Source: Reyranella sp.
GTDB taxonomy: Bacteria > Pseudomonadota > Alphaproteobacteria > Reyranellales > Reyranellaceae
Length of the DNA stretch: 64,000 nt
Assembly (NCBI RefSeq): GCF_030651995.1
Contig: NZ_JAUSBN010000005.1
Coordinates: forward strand, 186,001 to 250,000
Reading direction: 5' to 3'
The position numbers and the translations under genes are program-made. Shown here piece by piece: positions 1 through 8,195 of this stretch (within the stretch, counting starts at the first letter, position 1; each line of letters opens with the position of its first letter). The notes beneath the pieces are model-generated. The model worked only from the letters and a program-made list of their open reading frames with translations, did not search any database and was not told where the DNA came from.

Positions 1-625
1 CATGCCCGTGACCCAGCATGGGCTGGCGCCGCTCGCGATGGTCGTGCCGCCCTCGCTGGGCGTCAAATCGGTCAAGGAATTCGTCGCCTGGGCCAACGAG
101 CGCAAGGGCAAGGTCAACTTCGCCTCGTTCGGCAACGGCTCCTCCTCGCATATCTGGGGCGAGATGCTGAACCAGGCCGAGAAGCTCGACATGACGCACG
201 TCCCCTACAAGGGCGCCGGACCGGCCGTGCAGGACGTCGTAGCCGGCCACATCCCGGTAACCATCCAGGACCTCGCCTCCAGCGGCGGGGCGATCAGCGG
301 CGGCAAGCTGACGCCGCTCGCCGTCACCTCCGCCCAGCGCTGGCCGCGCCTGCCCAACGTGCCGACCTTCGAGGAGGCCGGCTACAAGATCAACCTGACC
401 GGCTGGAACGGCCTCATGGCGCCGGCCGGCACGCCCAAGGAGATCGTCGAACGGCTGAGCGCCGAGATCCGCAAGCTGGTGCAGACTCCCGAGGGCAAGG
501 AGAAGCTCCTCGACATGGGCCTGATCGCCACGGGAACGACGCCCGCGGAGATGGCCGAGATCCTGAAGACCGGCTGCGCCGCGTGGGGCGACGCCGTGAA
601 GCGCGCCGGCGTCCAGCCGGAATGA
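1..625 (+). CDS. Bug/TctC-family tripartite tricarboxylate transporter substrate-binding protein (5' partial)
   Basis: The gene enters from outside the window; about 207 residues of the C-terminal two thirds are visible. The family binds small carboxylates in the periplasm and delivers them to TctAB-type permeases, although many members are orphan receptors. Seen here: the conserved stretch with HVPYKGAGPAVQDVVAGHIPV around visible residues 67-85 and the closing region around NGLMAPAGTPKEIVERL, both typical of Bug receptors, which are normally about 320-330 residues with an N-terminal signal peptide. The ATG at position 2 is internal rather than a start because the visible part lacks a signal peptide and the first lobe. 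No permease genes follow, so the ligand cannot be assigned. The next gene on the strand, a quinone reductase, is about 60 nt downstream. Confidence 0.9.
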   Translation, partial: MPVTQHGLAPLAMVVPPSLGVKSVKEFVAWANERKGKVNFASFGNGSSSHIWGEMLNQAEKLDMTHVPYKGAGPAVQDVVAGHIPVTIQDLASSGGAISGGKLTPLAVTSAQRWPRLPNVPTFEEAGYKINLTGWNGLMAPAGTPKEIVERLSAEIRKLVQTPEGKEKLLDMGLIATGTTPAEMAEILKTGCAAWGDAVKRAGVQPE

Positions 626-684
626 GCGATCAACTCTGATCCACATCAAGGGATGAAGGGCGTCCCCATGCGAGCGTGGCGCGC

Positions 685-1269
685 ATGGGCTCACGCATCC
701 TGATCCTGAACGGCCATCCCGACACCAGCCGCAAGGGTCTGTGCGGCGCCTTGGCCGATGCCTATGCCGAGGGCGCCGAATCGGGCGGCCACTCGGTCGA
801 GCGGCTCGACATCGGGGCGCTGCAGTTCGACCTGCTGCGCTCCCAGGCCGAATTCGAGACCGGCACGGCGCCGCCGGACATCGCGGCGGCGCAGGAGGCG
901 ATCCGGCGCGCCGAACACCTGGTGGTCGTCTTCCCGCTCTGGCTGGGCGACATGCCGGCGCTGCTCAAGGGCTTCTTCGAGCAGACGCTGCGGCCGGGCT
1001 TCGCCTTCGCCTATCGCCCCAGTGGCCTGCCGCAGAAGCATCTCGGCGGGCGCAGCGCCCGGATCGTCGTCACCATGGGCATGCCGGCGCTCATCTACCG
1101 CTGGTACTTTCGCGCGCACGGGGTGAAGAACCTGAAGCGCAACATCCTGGGCTTCGTGGGCTACGGGCCGGTGCGTGACACGATCATCGGAGGCGTCGCA
1201 ACGGCCAAGCCCGCCGCCATGGCCCGCCACTTCGAGACGATGCGCTCCCTCGGCCGGGCCGCGCGCTGA
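685..1269 (+). CDS. Flavodoxin-fold NAD(P)H dehydrogenase (quinone)-like protein
   Basis: A 194-residue protein of the NAD(P)H:quinone oxidoreductase/KefF-MdaB type, expected to bind FMN or FAD and reduce quinones in the cytosol. It begins with the beta-strand and phosphate loop ILILNGHPDTSRKGLC, followed near residue 80 by VVVFPLWLGDMPALLKGFFEQ, the usual signature of this family (FPLWW/G..PA.LKG). An in-frame GTG at 676 would add three residues; neither start has a good Shine-Dalgarno, and ATG 685 was preferred because the fold begins immediately after it. Convergent with cbpM, only one base separating the two stop codons. Specific substrate is not evident. Confidence 0.8.
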   Translation: MGSRILILNGHPDTSRKGLCGALADAYAEGAESGGHSVERLDIGALQFDLLRSQAEFETGTAPPDIAAAQEAIRRAEHLVVVFPLWLGDMPALLKGFFEQTLRPGFAFAYRPSGLPQKHLGGRSARIVVTMGMPALIYRWYFRAHGVKNLKRNILGFVGYGPVRDTIIGGVATAKPAAMARHFETMRSLGRAAR

Positions 1270-1270
1270 G

Positions 1271-1600
1271 CTAGCGGCGCGACAGGCGGTCGAGGGCCAC
1301 TGCGATCGCTTCGCGTGTCGCGGCGGGCTGCTCGGCGATGGCACGCCCCAGCAGGTCGAGCTGGCGGCGCAGCGTGTGCACCTGGTCGACCAGGTCGACC
1401 ACCGTCTCGACCGATTCTTCTTCGAAGCCCAGCTCGTCGACCAGCTCGCCCAGAAGGCGCGCGCGCGCCACGTCGATCTGCTCGAAGCGCCAGCCATCCC
1501 CCGCGCCCGAGGGACGCAACAGGCCGCGCGACACCCAGCGCTCGACATGGACTTCCGTCAGCTGACCGTGCTGACGCAGCAGTTCGTCCAACGTCGTCAT
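1271..1600 (-). CDS. cbpM: Chaperone modulatory protein CbpM
   Basis: A 109-residue MerR-like winged helix protein that in other proteobacteria binds the J-domain of CbpA and inhibits its co-chaperone and DNA-binding activity. Visible features are an N-terminal helix-turn-helix-like part (residues about 15-50, with [12 protein letters not shown] followed by [15 protein letters not shown]) and a C-terminal helix with the pattern [17 protein letters not shown]. Identification rests strongly on context: its start codon overlaps the stop of the upstream DnaJ-like gene by 4 nt (ATGA at 1597-1600), the standard cbpA-cbpM arrangement, implying translational coupling and fixed stoichiometry. Confidence 0.88.
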   Translation of the reverse strand: MTTLDELLRQHGQLTEVHVERWVSRGLLRPSGAGDGWRFEQIDVARARLLGELVDELGFEEESVETVVDLVDQVHTLRRQLDLLGRAIAEQPAATREAIAVALDRLSRR

Positions 1601-2535
1601 GTGAACTGCTCCATCTCCTTGCGGGGATCGTAGGCACGACCGGCTTCCCAGCCCTCGAGGAACGCCTTCAGCTTATCGTCCGGCGCCTCGGGCAGGACGA
1701 CCTTGAGCTTCACGTACTGGTCGCCGCGCTGGCCCGACTTGCGGTCGAGCAGGCCGCGTCCCTTGAGCCGCAGCGACGTGCCGGTGTTGGAGCCGGCCGG
1801 TACGTTCAACATCACCGCGCCGCCCACCGTCGGCACCTTCACCTTGCCGCCCAGGGCCGCCTCGGTGACCGTGACCGGCAGCTCGACATGGATGTCATTG
1901 TCGCGCGGCTGGAAGAAGGCGTGCGGGTCGACATGGATCTCGACATAGGCATCTCCCGCGGGACGGCCCTGGGTGCCGGGCATGCCCTGCCCCTTGAGGC
2001 GCAGGGTCTGGCCGTCGGTCGTGCCCTCGGGCACGTCGATGTCGAGCGTCTTGCCGTCGGGCAGCGTGACCCGCTGCTTGCCGCCGCGGGCCGCGACCAG
2101 GAACGGCACGCGCAGACTGTAGGTGACCGGCATACCGCCCATGTCGAAGCCGTCTCCGCCGAACCCAGGGCCAGGGCCACCGCCACGGCGCTGGCCGAAC
2201 ATTTCGGAGAAGATACCGCCCATGTCGACGAACGATTCGTGGCCGCCCGCGTGTTCGTACTTGCCGCCGCGGCCGCCTGCCTGGTCGCGATAGAAGCCGC
2301 GCGGCGGCATTTCCTGGCCGGTACCGTCGATCTCGCCCGCGTCGAAGCGCCGGCGCTTCTCCGGATCGGACAGGATTTCGTTGGCCTGGCTGATCTCCTT
2401 GAACTTGGCTTCGGCCGCCTTGTCGCCGGGATTGAGGTCGGGGTGGTGCTTCTTGGCGAGCTTGCGGAACGCCTTCCGGATATCGTCCTCGGAGGCAGTC
2501 CTTGGCACGCCGAGAACGGAGTAAGGATCTGTCAT
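1597..2535 (-). CDS. cbpA: Curved-DNA-binding protein CbpA / DnaJ-family co-chaperone
   Basis: A 312-residue J-domain protein that stimulates DnaK ATPase and may also bind curved DNA. The J-domain spans residues 1-70 with the catalytic HPD in [11 protein letters not shown] glycine-rich linker (about 95-125) follows, then the DnaJ C-terminal substrate-binding domains (about 135-300, with [20 protein letters not shown] and the VNVPAG-like turn). The four-CxxCxGxG zinc centre of DnaJ is absent, which separates CbpA from DnaJ. The next gene, cbpM, overlaps by 4 nt and encodes its modulator. The upstream spacer to 2590 is only 54 nt, so the pair may be cotranscribed with the acyl-CoA dehydrogenase. 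Confidence 0.93.
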   Translation of the reverse strand: MTDPYSVLGVPRTASEDDIRKAFRKLAKKHHPDLNPGDKAAEAKFKEISQANEILSDPEKRRRFDAGEIDGTGQEMPPRGFYRDQAGGRGGKYEHAGGHESFVDMGGIFSEMFGQRRGGGPGPGFGGDGFDMGGMPVTYSLRVPFLVAARGGKQRVTLPDGKTLDIDVPEGTTDGQTLRLKGQGMPGTQGRPAGDAYVEIHVDPHAFFQPRDNDIHVELPVTVTEAALGGKVKVPTVGGAVMLNVPAGSNTGTSLRLKGRGLLDRKSGQRGDQYVKLKVVLPEAPDDKLKAFLEGWEAGRAYDPRKEMEQFT

Positions 2536-2589
2536 AGCCCTACAGATGTGAAGAGTATTGCGCGCTTACAAGGGCCTTATGACAGGTGC

Positions 2590-3798
2590 TCACAGACCCA
2601 GCACCGCCTTGGCGATGATATTGCGCTGGATCTCGTTGGAACCGGCATAAATCGTCGAGGCCCGGTTGTTGAGGTAGAGCGGCATGGCGCTGATACCCCA
2701 GTCGGGCGTCACCGTCGGCTCGTTGTGGCCGAGCTCGCGCGCCTCGGGTTCGAAGGGCGCGGCGTACCAGGCCAGCGCCTCGACGCCGAGATGGTCGAGC
2801 TTCTGCAAGGTCTCGCTGCCCCTGATCTTCATCGAGGAGGAGACCGCACCGGGATTGCGGCCGCGGCTCAGGTCGGACAGGACCTGCATCTCGATCATCT
2901 CCAGCGCCTGGATGTCCATCTCGGCCTCTGCCAGCCGCTCGATGAAGCCGCGTTCGGCGATCAGCCGGCCCGATCCGTCGGCCGCCTCCTCGCGGGCGAT
3001 CCGCTTCACGTCCTCGAGACGGGCATGGAGATTGGGCGTGTAGGCTTCGCCGCCGCGCTCGAATTCGAGCAGGTACTTGGCGACCGTCCAGCCGGCATTC
3101 TCGGGGCCGATGCGGTTGGCGACCGGCGTCCGGACACTGTCGAAGAAGACCTGGTTGACTTCGTGGTCGCCGGCCAGGGTGACGATCGGCGCGACGGTGA
3201 GGCCCGGCGTTTTCATGGAATCGATCAGCACGAAGGAGATGCCGTCCTGCGGCTTGCCTTCGGAGGAGGTCCGTACCAGGCAGAACATGTGATCGGCGAC
3301 GTGCGCGCCGGTCGTCCAGATCTTGGTGCCGTTGATGACATAGTCGTCGCCGTCGCGCTCGGCGCGGGTCTTGAGGCTGGCGAGGTCGGACCCCGAGCCC
3401 GGCTCGGAATAACCTTGGCAGAAGGTGATGTCTCCCGACACGATGCGCGGCAGGTACTTGGCCTTTTGCTCCGGCGTGCCGAACTTCATGATGACCGGCC
3501 CGACCATGCGCAGGCCCATTGCGAAGATGCGGGGCGCGTCGGCGGCGATGCATTCGCGGCTGAAGATATAGCGCTGGGTCGCGCTCCAGCCGGTGCCGCC
3601 ATACTCCTTCGGCCAGGTCGGCGCCGACCAGCCGCGGCGGGCCAGGATCTTGTGCCACCGCATCCCGGCGGCATATTCGGCGAACACCCCCGTGGTCTTG
3701 CGCCCGGCCTCCCGCAGATCCTGCGTCAGGTTCTCGTCGAGGAAACGCCGAACCTCGGCGCGGAACTCTTCGTCTTCCCTGCTGAGCGTCAAATCCAT
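2590..3798 (-). CDS. Acyl-CoA dehydrogenase
   Basis: A 402-residue FAD-dependent acyl-CoA dehydrogenase, oxidising an acyl-CoA to the 2-enoyl-CoA with electrons passing to ETF. Seen: N-terminal helical domain (DEEFRAEVRRFLDENL), the FAD/substrate strand CQGYSEPGSGSDLASLKT near residue 125, VINGTKIWTTGAH near 150, and the C-terminal signature YAGSNEIQRNIIAKAVLGL. The start at 3798 was chosen because GGAGGAAG lies immediately upstream; a longer frame upstream begins with an implausible basic peptide. Its long-chain or branched substrate is not known. It is divergently transcribed from the VWA gene at 3930, leaving a 131-nt shared upstream region. Confidence 0.93.
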   Translation of the reverse strand: MDLTLSREDEEFRAEVRRFLDENLTQDLREAGRKTTGVFAEYAAGMRWHKILARRGWSAPTWPKEYGGTGWSATQRYIFSRECIAADAPRIFAMGLRMVGPVIMKFGTPEQKAKYLPRIVSGDITFCQGYSEPGSGSDLASLKTRAERDGDDYVINGTKIWTTGAHVADHMFCLVRTSSEGKPQDGISFVLIDSMKTPGLTVAPIVTLAGDHEVNQVFFDSVRTPVANRIGPENAGWTVAKYLLEFERGGEAYTPNLHARLEDVKRIAREEAADGSGRLIAERGFIERLAEAEMDIQALEMIEMQVLSDLSRGRNPGAVSSSMKIRGSETLQKLDHLGVEALAWYAAPFEPEARELGHNEPTVTPDWGISAMPLYLNNRASTIYAGSNEIQRNIIAKAVLGL

Positions 3799-3929
3799 GA
3801 GCTTCCTCCGCTTCCTCTTTCCAAGGAGGCTAGCGACCGCCGCCACCCCTCGTCCAGTGGCGGCTGACACCAGCGCAGGATGAGCGGTATGGTTCTTGCC
3901 TCTGAAGCGTAACGAACGCGGAGGTCGCC

Positions 3930-4829
3930 GTGGCCCGACTGGTTGGTCTGATCGCCCTTCTCTTCCTGGCGCTGCCGGCGACGGCCCAGGACCGCAAGGA
4001 AGTCGACCTCGCGCTGGTGCTGGCGATCGACATCTCCGGCAGCATCGACCCCGACGAGGCCCGGCTGCAGCGTCAGGGCTATGTCGAGGCGTTCAACGAC
4101 CCGGTCATCGTCCGGGCGATCCTGGGCGGCAATCACGGCCGAATCGCCGTGGCCTACTTCGAATGGTCCGACTCCTGGATCCAGAAGCTGCTGATCGACT
4201 GGACTCTGCTCGATTCGGAGGCGGCGATCCTGGACTTCACCCGCCGCCTCGCCGACGCGCCGATCTCGATCGCGCGACGCACCTCGATCAGCGGCGCCAT
4301 CCGCTATGCCATTCCCATGTATGGCCGCAGTCCCTATGACGCGGACCGCAAGGTGCTCGACATTTCGGGCGACGGATCGAACAACGATGGCGGCCTGGTC
4401 ACCGAGGTCCGGCACGACGCGCTGAAGCAGCGAATCATCATCAATGGGCTGCCGATCATGAACGGCCGCCCCAACCCGTTCGGCTTCCCGGCCGAGGAAG
4501 ACCTCGACAAGTACTATCTGCACTGCGTCACCGGCGGGCCGCGCTCCTTCGTCGAGGTCGCGCGCAGCTTCGAGGATTTCCCCCGCGCGATCCGCAAGAA
4601 GCTCCTGCAGGAAGTGGCCGATATCGGACCTTTGAACGACTTCGACATCCGCGAGCTCGGCGCGCCGCGCGACGGCGTCCAGCTCGCGCAATCGAGCGGC
4701 GGCACGCGCCGCACGGTCGACGACGACTATACGCGCTTCGTACGACCCGAATACGAGCTGGGCTGCGACGTCGGCGAGCGCCGGTCCCGCGATTTCTGGC
4801 AGCGCCGCTTCGGCGTCGCTCCCGACTGA
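3930..4829 (+). CDS. DUF1194 VWA-domain exported protein
   Basis: A 299-residue protein of the alphaproteobacterial DUF1194 family, a von Willebrand factor A-like domain of unknown function. A signal peptide is visible at residues 1-19 (hydrophobic VGLIALLFLALPATAQ, cleaved near ATAQ/D). The metal-ion-dependent adhesion site motif DISGS (DxSxS) lies near residue 34, and a further ISGDGSNNDGG stretch near residue 148 is also typical. The start is GTG at 3930. It converges on the FecR-domain gene with a 12-nt gap. Periplasmic or secreted location is inferred from the signal peptide. Confidence 0.88.
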   Translation: MARLVGLIALLFLALPATAQDRKEVDLALVLAIDISGSIDPDEARLQRQGYVEAFNDPVIVRAILGGNHGRIAVAYFEWSDSWIQKLLIDWTLLDSEAAILDFTRRLADAPISIARRTSISGAIRYAIPMYGRSPYDADRKVLDISGDGSNNDGGLVTEVRHDALKQRIIINGLPIMNGRPNPFGFPAEEDLDKYYLHCVTGGPRSFVEVARSFEDFPRAIRKKLLQEVADIGPLNDFDIRELGAPRDGVQLAQSSGGTRRTVDDDYTRFVRPEYELGCDVGERRSRDFWQRRFGVAPD

Positions 4830-4841
4830 GGCGAAACGGGG

Positions 4842-5717
4842 CTAAGGCGTGGGGCGCAGCGGGCCCCCTCCAGCCGGCGGATTGGGCAGCGCCGGGCCGG
4901 AATCGATACCGCCGCCACCGATGCCCGGTCTACCGATCATCGGTTGTCCAACCGGGCCGTTGGCCCGCGGAACCGGCCCGCCCTGGACCGGTCCGAGGGC
5001 ATTGGGGCCCTTGCCGGAATTGGCGTCGGCCAAGCCGGTTGCCATCGCCGCCCCGTCGGCACCAGAGCCCGGCCGGCCCGCGCCTGCTTCGAGCCTGCTG
5101 ATACTGCCGGCGAGGCTTCCACGCGCAGGGCGCATTGCCGGTCCCGGCGCCTGACCCAGGACTGTACTGACCTGAAAACCGGGAGCCGTCACGCTCTGCG
5201 TCCTGCCCTGGCTGGTCATCGTCATTTCATGGCCGAATACGAAGGTGGCGGTGGTTTTCGTCGGCTCGACGCTGAACATCGCAATGCCGCCGCGAATGGT
5301 GAGCGTGGCCGATGGCGTAACGACGGTGACCGGCGTCTTCTTGCTGATCCTACCGCCGACCAGACGGAAAACGCCTTTCGTCGCCGTGATCGCGAGGTCG
5401 CCCAGCTTCTGGTCGGCGTCATAGACGAACCGGTCGAGGGTGACCTGCGCCAGGTTGCTGATCGTCAGAGCAGTTCCGTCAAGGAACAGGAGATGGGCGC
5501 GATCCGCCGCGCCCGTGGTGACGACCTCGCCCGCCGTCACGTCGATCCCGACATGGAGGACCCGCTCGATCTCGTCGGGCGGCTTCCCGGTCGGATCACC
5601 CGAGACCGCCGACGTGATCCCGATCCTTTGCGCGATCGCTGGGCCGGGCGCTCCAGCGCCTAAGGACAGGACCAGGATTGTTGCACCCACAAGGAACGCG
5701 CCGCGAATCTTCTGCAT
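4842..5717 (-). CDS. FecR-domain exported protein
   Basis: A 291-residue protein with an N-terminal signal peptide (hydrophobic residues about 10-25, then APGPAIAQ) and a central FecR-like domain from about residue 50 to 175 (GEVVTTGAADRAHLLFLDGTAL, then ISNLAQVTLDRFVYD). Unlike the sigma regulator FecR there is no cytoplasmic anti-sigma part and no sigma factor gene nearby, so it is more likely a periplasmic or surface protein using the FecR beta fold. The C-terminal third is low-complexity, rich in Gly and Pro. It is convergent with the VWA gene, and both are exported; a functional link is only a guess. Confidence 0.83.
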   Translation of the reverse strand: MQKIRGAFLVGATILVLSLGAGAPGPAIAQRIGITSAVSGDPTGKPPDEIERVLHVGIDVTAGEVVTTGAADRAHLLFLDGTALTISNLAQVTLDRFVYDADQKLGDLAITATKGVFRLVGGRISKKTPVTVVTPSATLTIRGGIAMFSVEPTKTTATFVFGHEMTMTSQGRTQSVTAPGFQVSTVLGQAPGPAMRPARGSLAGSISRLEAGAGRPGSGADGAAMATGLADANSGKGPNALGPVQGGPVPRANGPVGQPMIGRPGIGGGGIDSGPALPNPPAGGGPLRPTP

Positions 5718-6293
5718 GCAACAGCTACGCGCGTGGCGGTGGCGTCATCCCCCTTGGCTTCCGGTCCAATCATCCCCTGACCGCCGGCGTGCACCGATCG
5801 TTCGCTCCGGAATCGTGCCTGGCCAGGCAGCGACGATCCGTCTGGAAGCCGACATAGGCCATGCGCCTCGGATCGAACGGCATCTCCGGCGGAGCCTTCT
5901 ACATCCTCAGGGCCGAGAAATCCGGATGAAGAAGGCCGGCGCGGAAAGCGCCCGGCCACGGGAACAAGCAGGCCGATTCCTTCTGAACCTGGAAGCCCTC
6001 TCCAATCACGTCGTCGCGAATCAGCATCGAAAGTGATCGCGAACTGCAATTATCCCCAGCACAGTGACTGTACTCTCGACTCTCCATGCCTGCCGCTAGT
6101 GCCCGTGAACATTGCAAAAATTCAATCCATCGGATCGTCTCTGGCGGATTGCCAATTGTTGATCTCTCACTGAAATTTGCTATCGTAGGTTTTGGGAAGA
6201 GGTGGCCTTGGGAAGGGTCGCCACCGTGGGCGTCGGATTGGGCTCCGATGCACCAAGCCACGGTCTTGTTGTTGTGGGTAGGGTGTAAATTTC
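5718..6293. promoter_or_regulatory. 576-nt spacer upstream of the NRPS-PKS operon
   Basis: No convincing gene is visible between the FecR-domain gene and the first NRPS gene. The part from about 6040 to 6293 is noticeably richer in A and T than its surroundings, as expected for a promoter region. A candidate sigma-70-like promoter is TTGATC at 6159-6164 and TATCGT at 6181-6186 with a 16-nt spacer, about 110 nt before the ATG at 6294. The two short open frames on the minus strand here lack family resemblance and ribosome-binding sites. The promoter call is a visual match only. Confidence 0.3.
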
Positions 6294-8195
6294 ATGGCTG
6301 GGGTACAACCTGGCGTCGCAGCGTCGGCCACATGCGCCGGCGCCGTCGATGCGTTCGATTTCGAGAATGTGGGTGGAACGATCACCGGGCGGTTTGCCGC
6401 GAGCGCGGCCGCCGCCGCGGCTTCGGTCGCTATCGTCCAGCGCGACCAGACGACGACCTATGCCGAGCTCGATCGCCGGTCCAACAAGCTCGCGCGCTAC
6501 CTTGTCCGCCAAGGAGTCGGCGCCGGAGATGTGATCGCGTTGCATGCCGGCCGCTCCGTCGGCTCGATCGTGGCGATTCTCGCGATCCTCAAGGCAGGCG
6601 CTGCCTACGCGCCGCTCGACCCCGCCGCCCCTCCCGACTGCCTCGCCTGGCTCGTCCATGATTGCGGCGCCCGCCTCACGCTGGCGGGCCGGTCCGATGC
6701 AGCGGAGCGGACAGGACAGGTGCTCGACCTCGACGCGGCGCTGGCGGCGTGCGAACACGAGGACGGATCGGCGATCGAGGATCGCTGCCGCCCCGACGAC
6801 ATTGCCTACGTGATGTACACGTCGGGCTCGACCGGCCGCCCGAAGGGAGCCGCCGTGCCCCATCGCGCCGTGGTCCGCCTCGTGACCGACCAGACCTACG
6901 CGCGCTTCGCCGCCGACGAGGTGTTCCTGCACGCAGCCCCGCTGGCCTTCGACGCCAGCACGCTCGAGATCTGGGGCACGTTGCTGCACGGTGCGCGAGG
7001 CGTCGTCGTCGAGGAGGATCGAGCCTCCCTGCAGCAGATCGCCGGCACGATACAGCGCCACGGCGTCACCACGGCCTGGTTCACCGCCGGACTATTCCAT
7101 CTGCTGGTCGATCACCAGCTCCTGGCGTTGCGGGACATGCGCCAGATCCTGGCCGGCGGCGACGTGCTGTCGCCCACTCATGTGCGGCGCGCCTACGCCT
7201 CGCTACCGAACTGCCAGCTCATTAACGGTTACGGCCCGACCGAGAACACAACCTTCACCTGCTGCTACCGGATCCCGAAGGCCGGCTGGGGCGCCGGCCC
7301 GGTGCCCATCGGCACGCCGATCCGCGGCACCTACGTGCGCCTGCTCGACGACGACATGAAGCCGGTGGCGGATGGCGAGATCGGCATGCTCTATGCCGGT
7401 GGCCTCGGCCTCGCCTCGGGCTATCTCGGGGACGCCGGCCGGTCGGCAGCCATGTTCGTGCCCGATCCCTTTCACCCCGGAGCGACGCTCTACCGGACCG
7501 GCGACCTCGCACGACGACGTCCGGACGGCGCGCTCGACTTCATGGGTCGGCGCGATCGTCAGGTGAAGATCGACGGCAAGCGGGTCGAGCTCGGCGAGAT
7601 CGAGGACACCTTGCGACGCAGCGTCAGTATCGCCGACGCCATCGTCACCGCGAGCAAGGTCGAGGACAGCCACATCCTCACCGCCTACATCAAGGGCGCC
7701 GCCGCCAACAGCGACCCCTCGATGCTGGCGTCGGAGGCGCGTAACGACCTGCTTCGCACCCTACCCCCGCACATGCGGCCGGCGCGCATCGTCGTGCTCG
7801 ACGAGTTCCCGCTCAAGACCTGCGGCAAGGTCGACCACGACCGCCTGCCCAAGCCGTATCCGCTGCCTGCCGAAGCCGGGCAGCCCGCCGAGGACGACAC
7901 CGAGCGCACGCTGCGCGAGATCTTCGGGCGCAAGCTGGGCGTGCGCAGCGTCGGCGCCGACACCAACTTCTTCGATCTCGGCGCCACCTCGCTGAAGCTG
8001 GTCGAGGCCCATGCCGCGATCGAGCGCATCTGGCCCGGCGTCAACGTCGTGGCTCTGTTCCGCCATCCCAACATCCGCGACCTGGCACGCGCCATCGGAG
8101 GGCGCGATACTTCGCTCCACGCCGCCGCGCGCCGCCGCGCGCAGCAGCAGTCGGATGCGCTGAAGAGGATGCAGCGCGCCCGGCTGGCGCGATGA
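6294..8195 (+). CDS. NRPS loading module: adenylation domain plus peptidyl carrier protein
   Basis: A 633-residue A-PCP protein. The A domain (about residues 30-520) shows core motifs MYTSGSTGRPKG (A3), FDAS (A4), NGYGPTE (A5), YRTGDL (A7), a A8-like RRDRQVKIDGKRVELGEIE and the A10 lysine in KTCGKVD. Reading the ten specificity positions by hand against the PheA alignment gives D-A-L-W-L-G-G-T-F-K, differing at two positions from the valine code DAFWIGGTFK; D at the first position argues for an alpha-amino acid. The PCP (about 540-610) carries the pantetheine serine at 566 (LGATSLKL). There is no condensation domain, so it starts the chain. The Arg/Gln-rich tail after residue 610 may be a docking helix. 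The stop overlaps the next start (ATGA, 8192-8195). Confidence 0.93.
   Translation: MAGVQPGVAASATCAGAVDAFDFENVGGTITGRFAASAAAAAASVAIVQRDQTTTYAELDRRSNKLARYLVRQGVGAGDVIALHAGRSVGSIVAILAILKAGAAYAPLDPAAPPDCLAWLVHDCGARLTLAGRSDAAERTGQVLDLDAALAACEHEDGSAIEDRCRPDDIAYVMYTSGSTGRPKGAAVPHRAVVRLVTDQTYARFAADEVFLHAAPLAFDASTLEIWGTLLHGARGVVVEEDRASLQQIAGTIQRHGVTTAWFTAGLFHLLVDHQLLALRDMRQILAGGDVLSPTHVRRAYASLPNCQLINGYGPTENTTFTCCYRIPKAGWGAGPVPIGTPIRGTYVRLLDDDMKPVADGEIGMLYAGGLGLASGYLGDAGRSAAMFVPDPFHPGATLYRTGDLARRRPDGALDFMGRRDRQVKIDGKRVELGEIEDTLRRSVSIADAIVTASKVEDSHILTAYIKGAAANSDPSMLASEARNDLLRTLPPHMRPARIVVLDEFPLKTCGKVDHDRLPKPYPLPAEAGQPAEDDTERTLREIFGRKLGVRSVGADTNFFDLGATSLKLVEAHAAIERIWPGVNVVALFRHPNIRDLARAIGGRDTSLHAAARRRAQQQSDALKRMQRARLAR

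Noticed and set aside
5899-6261. 120-codon minus-strand open frame upstream of the NRPS operon
   Set aside because: No recognisable family, no ribosome-binding site and A/T-richer context that fits a promoter region better than a gene.
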